From Branchiostoma floridae (Eukaryota; Chordata; Leptocardii; Amphioxiformes; Branchiostomatidae), in contig NC_049990.1 in the NCBI RefSeq assembly GCF_000003815.2, positions 14,492,110 through 14,549,527 on the forward strand: a stretch of 57,418 bases of DNA, in the 5' to 3' direction. The translations under genes were made by a program, and so were the position numbers. Under the pieces are notes generated by a model. It saw nothing but the letters and a program-made list of their open reading frames with translations. It did not search any database and was not told where the DNA came from. Position 1 is the stretch's first letter; each line of letters opens with the position of its first letter. Below are positions 56,600-57,418 of the stretch, piece by piece.

Positions 56600-57365
56600 C
56601 CCTATTCAGACGGGGGGGGGGGCTTTTGAGGCCCGCGCTAACTTCGATGTCCTATAACGCCAGAACGGCTTACGCTAGAGCCACCAAATTTAGTGAGTTT
56701 TCCTAAAATACTGTTGGCAACAATTTTACGAAGTTTGACAAATTTTCCGGTTTTTCTTGTTGCCATGGCAACCGTTCGTTGACAGGCAGTTTTGCCAAAA
56801 ATCATTATTTTTGGTTCTAACTATGTATTTTTCACATTTATTTGCTATATTACTGCGATTTTGTTACATAGATAAAATCTTATATTATTCAGCATATCTT
56901 TCATAATTATATATGCATAAATTATGCTAATTTGATGACGTCATCAGCCCAAAATCCAAGATGGCGGACCGAATGACCAGATCAAGAATAACAAGCTAAT
57001 TAATTTTATGACGTCATAATGACGTCATTGATGTTGCTATTGGCAACGCAAGTCTTAATAAACATTATCATTCTGTTATCAGCACTTGTTGTTACATTTT
57101 TGTAGCATAACTTGAAGTTTTCTGAGAATACCCTTTTTTCATGGGTTTGGCCAATGTAATCAAATTGATGACGTCATATTTACGTCATCTTACGTCAACG
57201 TAACGTCAAACGTCACATACTTGTCAGATATTATGTCGAAATCATGTCCTAAAAATTTAGTGACTTTACGGCACGTCGTTTTAGAGTTATAGGACTTAGA
57301 AGTGGAGGGCCTCAAAAGCCCCCCCCCGGTCCAGGGATGACCAAAAAAGCCCGGTCTGAATAGGG
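56600..57365. mobile_element. TTAA-flanked MITE (CCCTATTCAGAC), copy 3
   Basis: TTAA flanks at 56596-56599 and 57366-57369. It is closely similar to copy 2 at 47187 but 766 bp, mainly through loss of an internal segment after AAGAATAACAAGCTAATTAA. It lies in an intron of the second NHL gene. Confidence 0.88.
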
Positions 57366-57418
57366 TTAATACGTAACCATCAAAATGATATTAGTTACAT
57401 CTTGACATCTAAAACCGT

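Overview
The window looks like invertebrate chordate or other deuterostome nuclear DNA, most plausibly amphioxus (Branchiostoma); that assignment is inference. The reasons are spliced genes with GT/AG introns, a REJ/GPS/PLAT polycystin, a mosaic of type II membrane proteins carrying NHL, EGF/C-type-lectin and short-chain-collagen-C4-like ectodomains, and a very dense load of small inverted-repeat transposons (MITEs). Exon joins were inferred by eye from splice signals, reading frame and family resemblance; no transcript was available.

Layout. (1) 521-19819, plus strand: the 3' part of a polycystin-1-like gene, 29 recognisable exons. In order they give an extracellular REJ-type region, a GPS site, the first membrane segment, PLAT, a group of membrane segments, the extracellular polycystin (TOP) domain and the C-terminal channel-like segments. 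The gene has three defects as assembled: a 1-nt frame break at about 13681, an ambiguous or stop-containing exon at 15578-15658, and an exon whose second half lies inverted beyond a 204-N gap. (2) 19820-23337: 3' flank and a 22-23 bp minisatellite. (3) 23338-27402, minus strand: a type II membrane protein with about 16 repeated Y-x-N motifs in its N-terminal cytoplasmic part, one membrane segment and an extracellular NHL propeller. (4) 28943-42053, plus strand: a second type II receptor with YxxP-repeat cytoplasmic region, membrane segment, stalk, four intact EGF exons among decayed copies, and a C-type lectin domain with EPN and WND motifs. (5) 42054-50603: gene-poor, filled with TTAA-flanked and other MITEs. 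(6) 50604-52848, minus strand: a type II membrane protein with a short-chain-collagen-C4-like ectodomain. (7) 55301-56476, minus strand: the 3' exons of a second NHL protein, paralogous to (3); the rest lies beyond the window.

The most interesting signal is that genes 3, 4 and 6 (and, as far as visible, 7) share one exon-phase plan: cytoplasmic exon ending in phase 1, membrane exon running phase 1 to 0, stalk exon running 0 to 1, then phase-1 ectodomain exons. Unrelated ectodomains are attached to the same plan, and two of the cytoplasmic regions are long arrays of SH2-type tyrosine motifs. This is consistent with a locally clustered, exon-shuffled family of cell-surface receptors, possibly recognition or immune-type; the function is inference. 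A second notable signal is a group of TTAA-flanked MITEs with shared interiors rich in TGACGTCA and CCAAGATGGCGG motifs, one of which has different termini and the opposite orientation.
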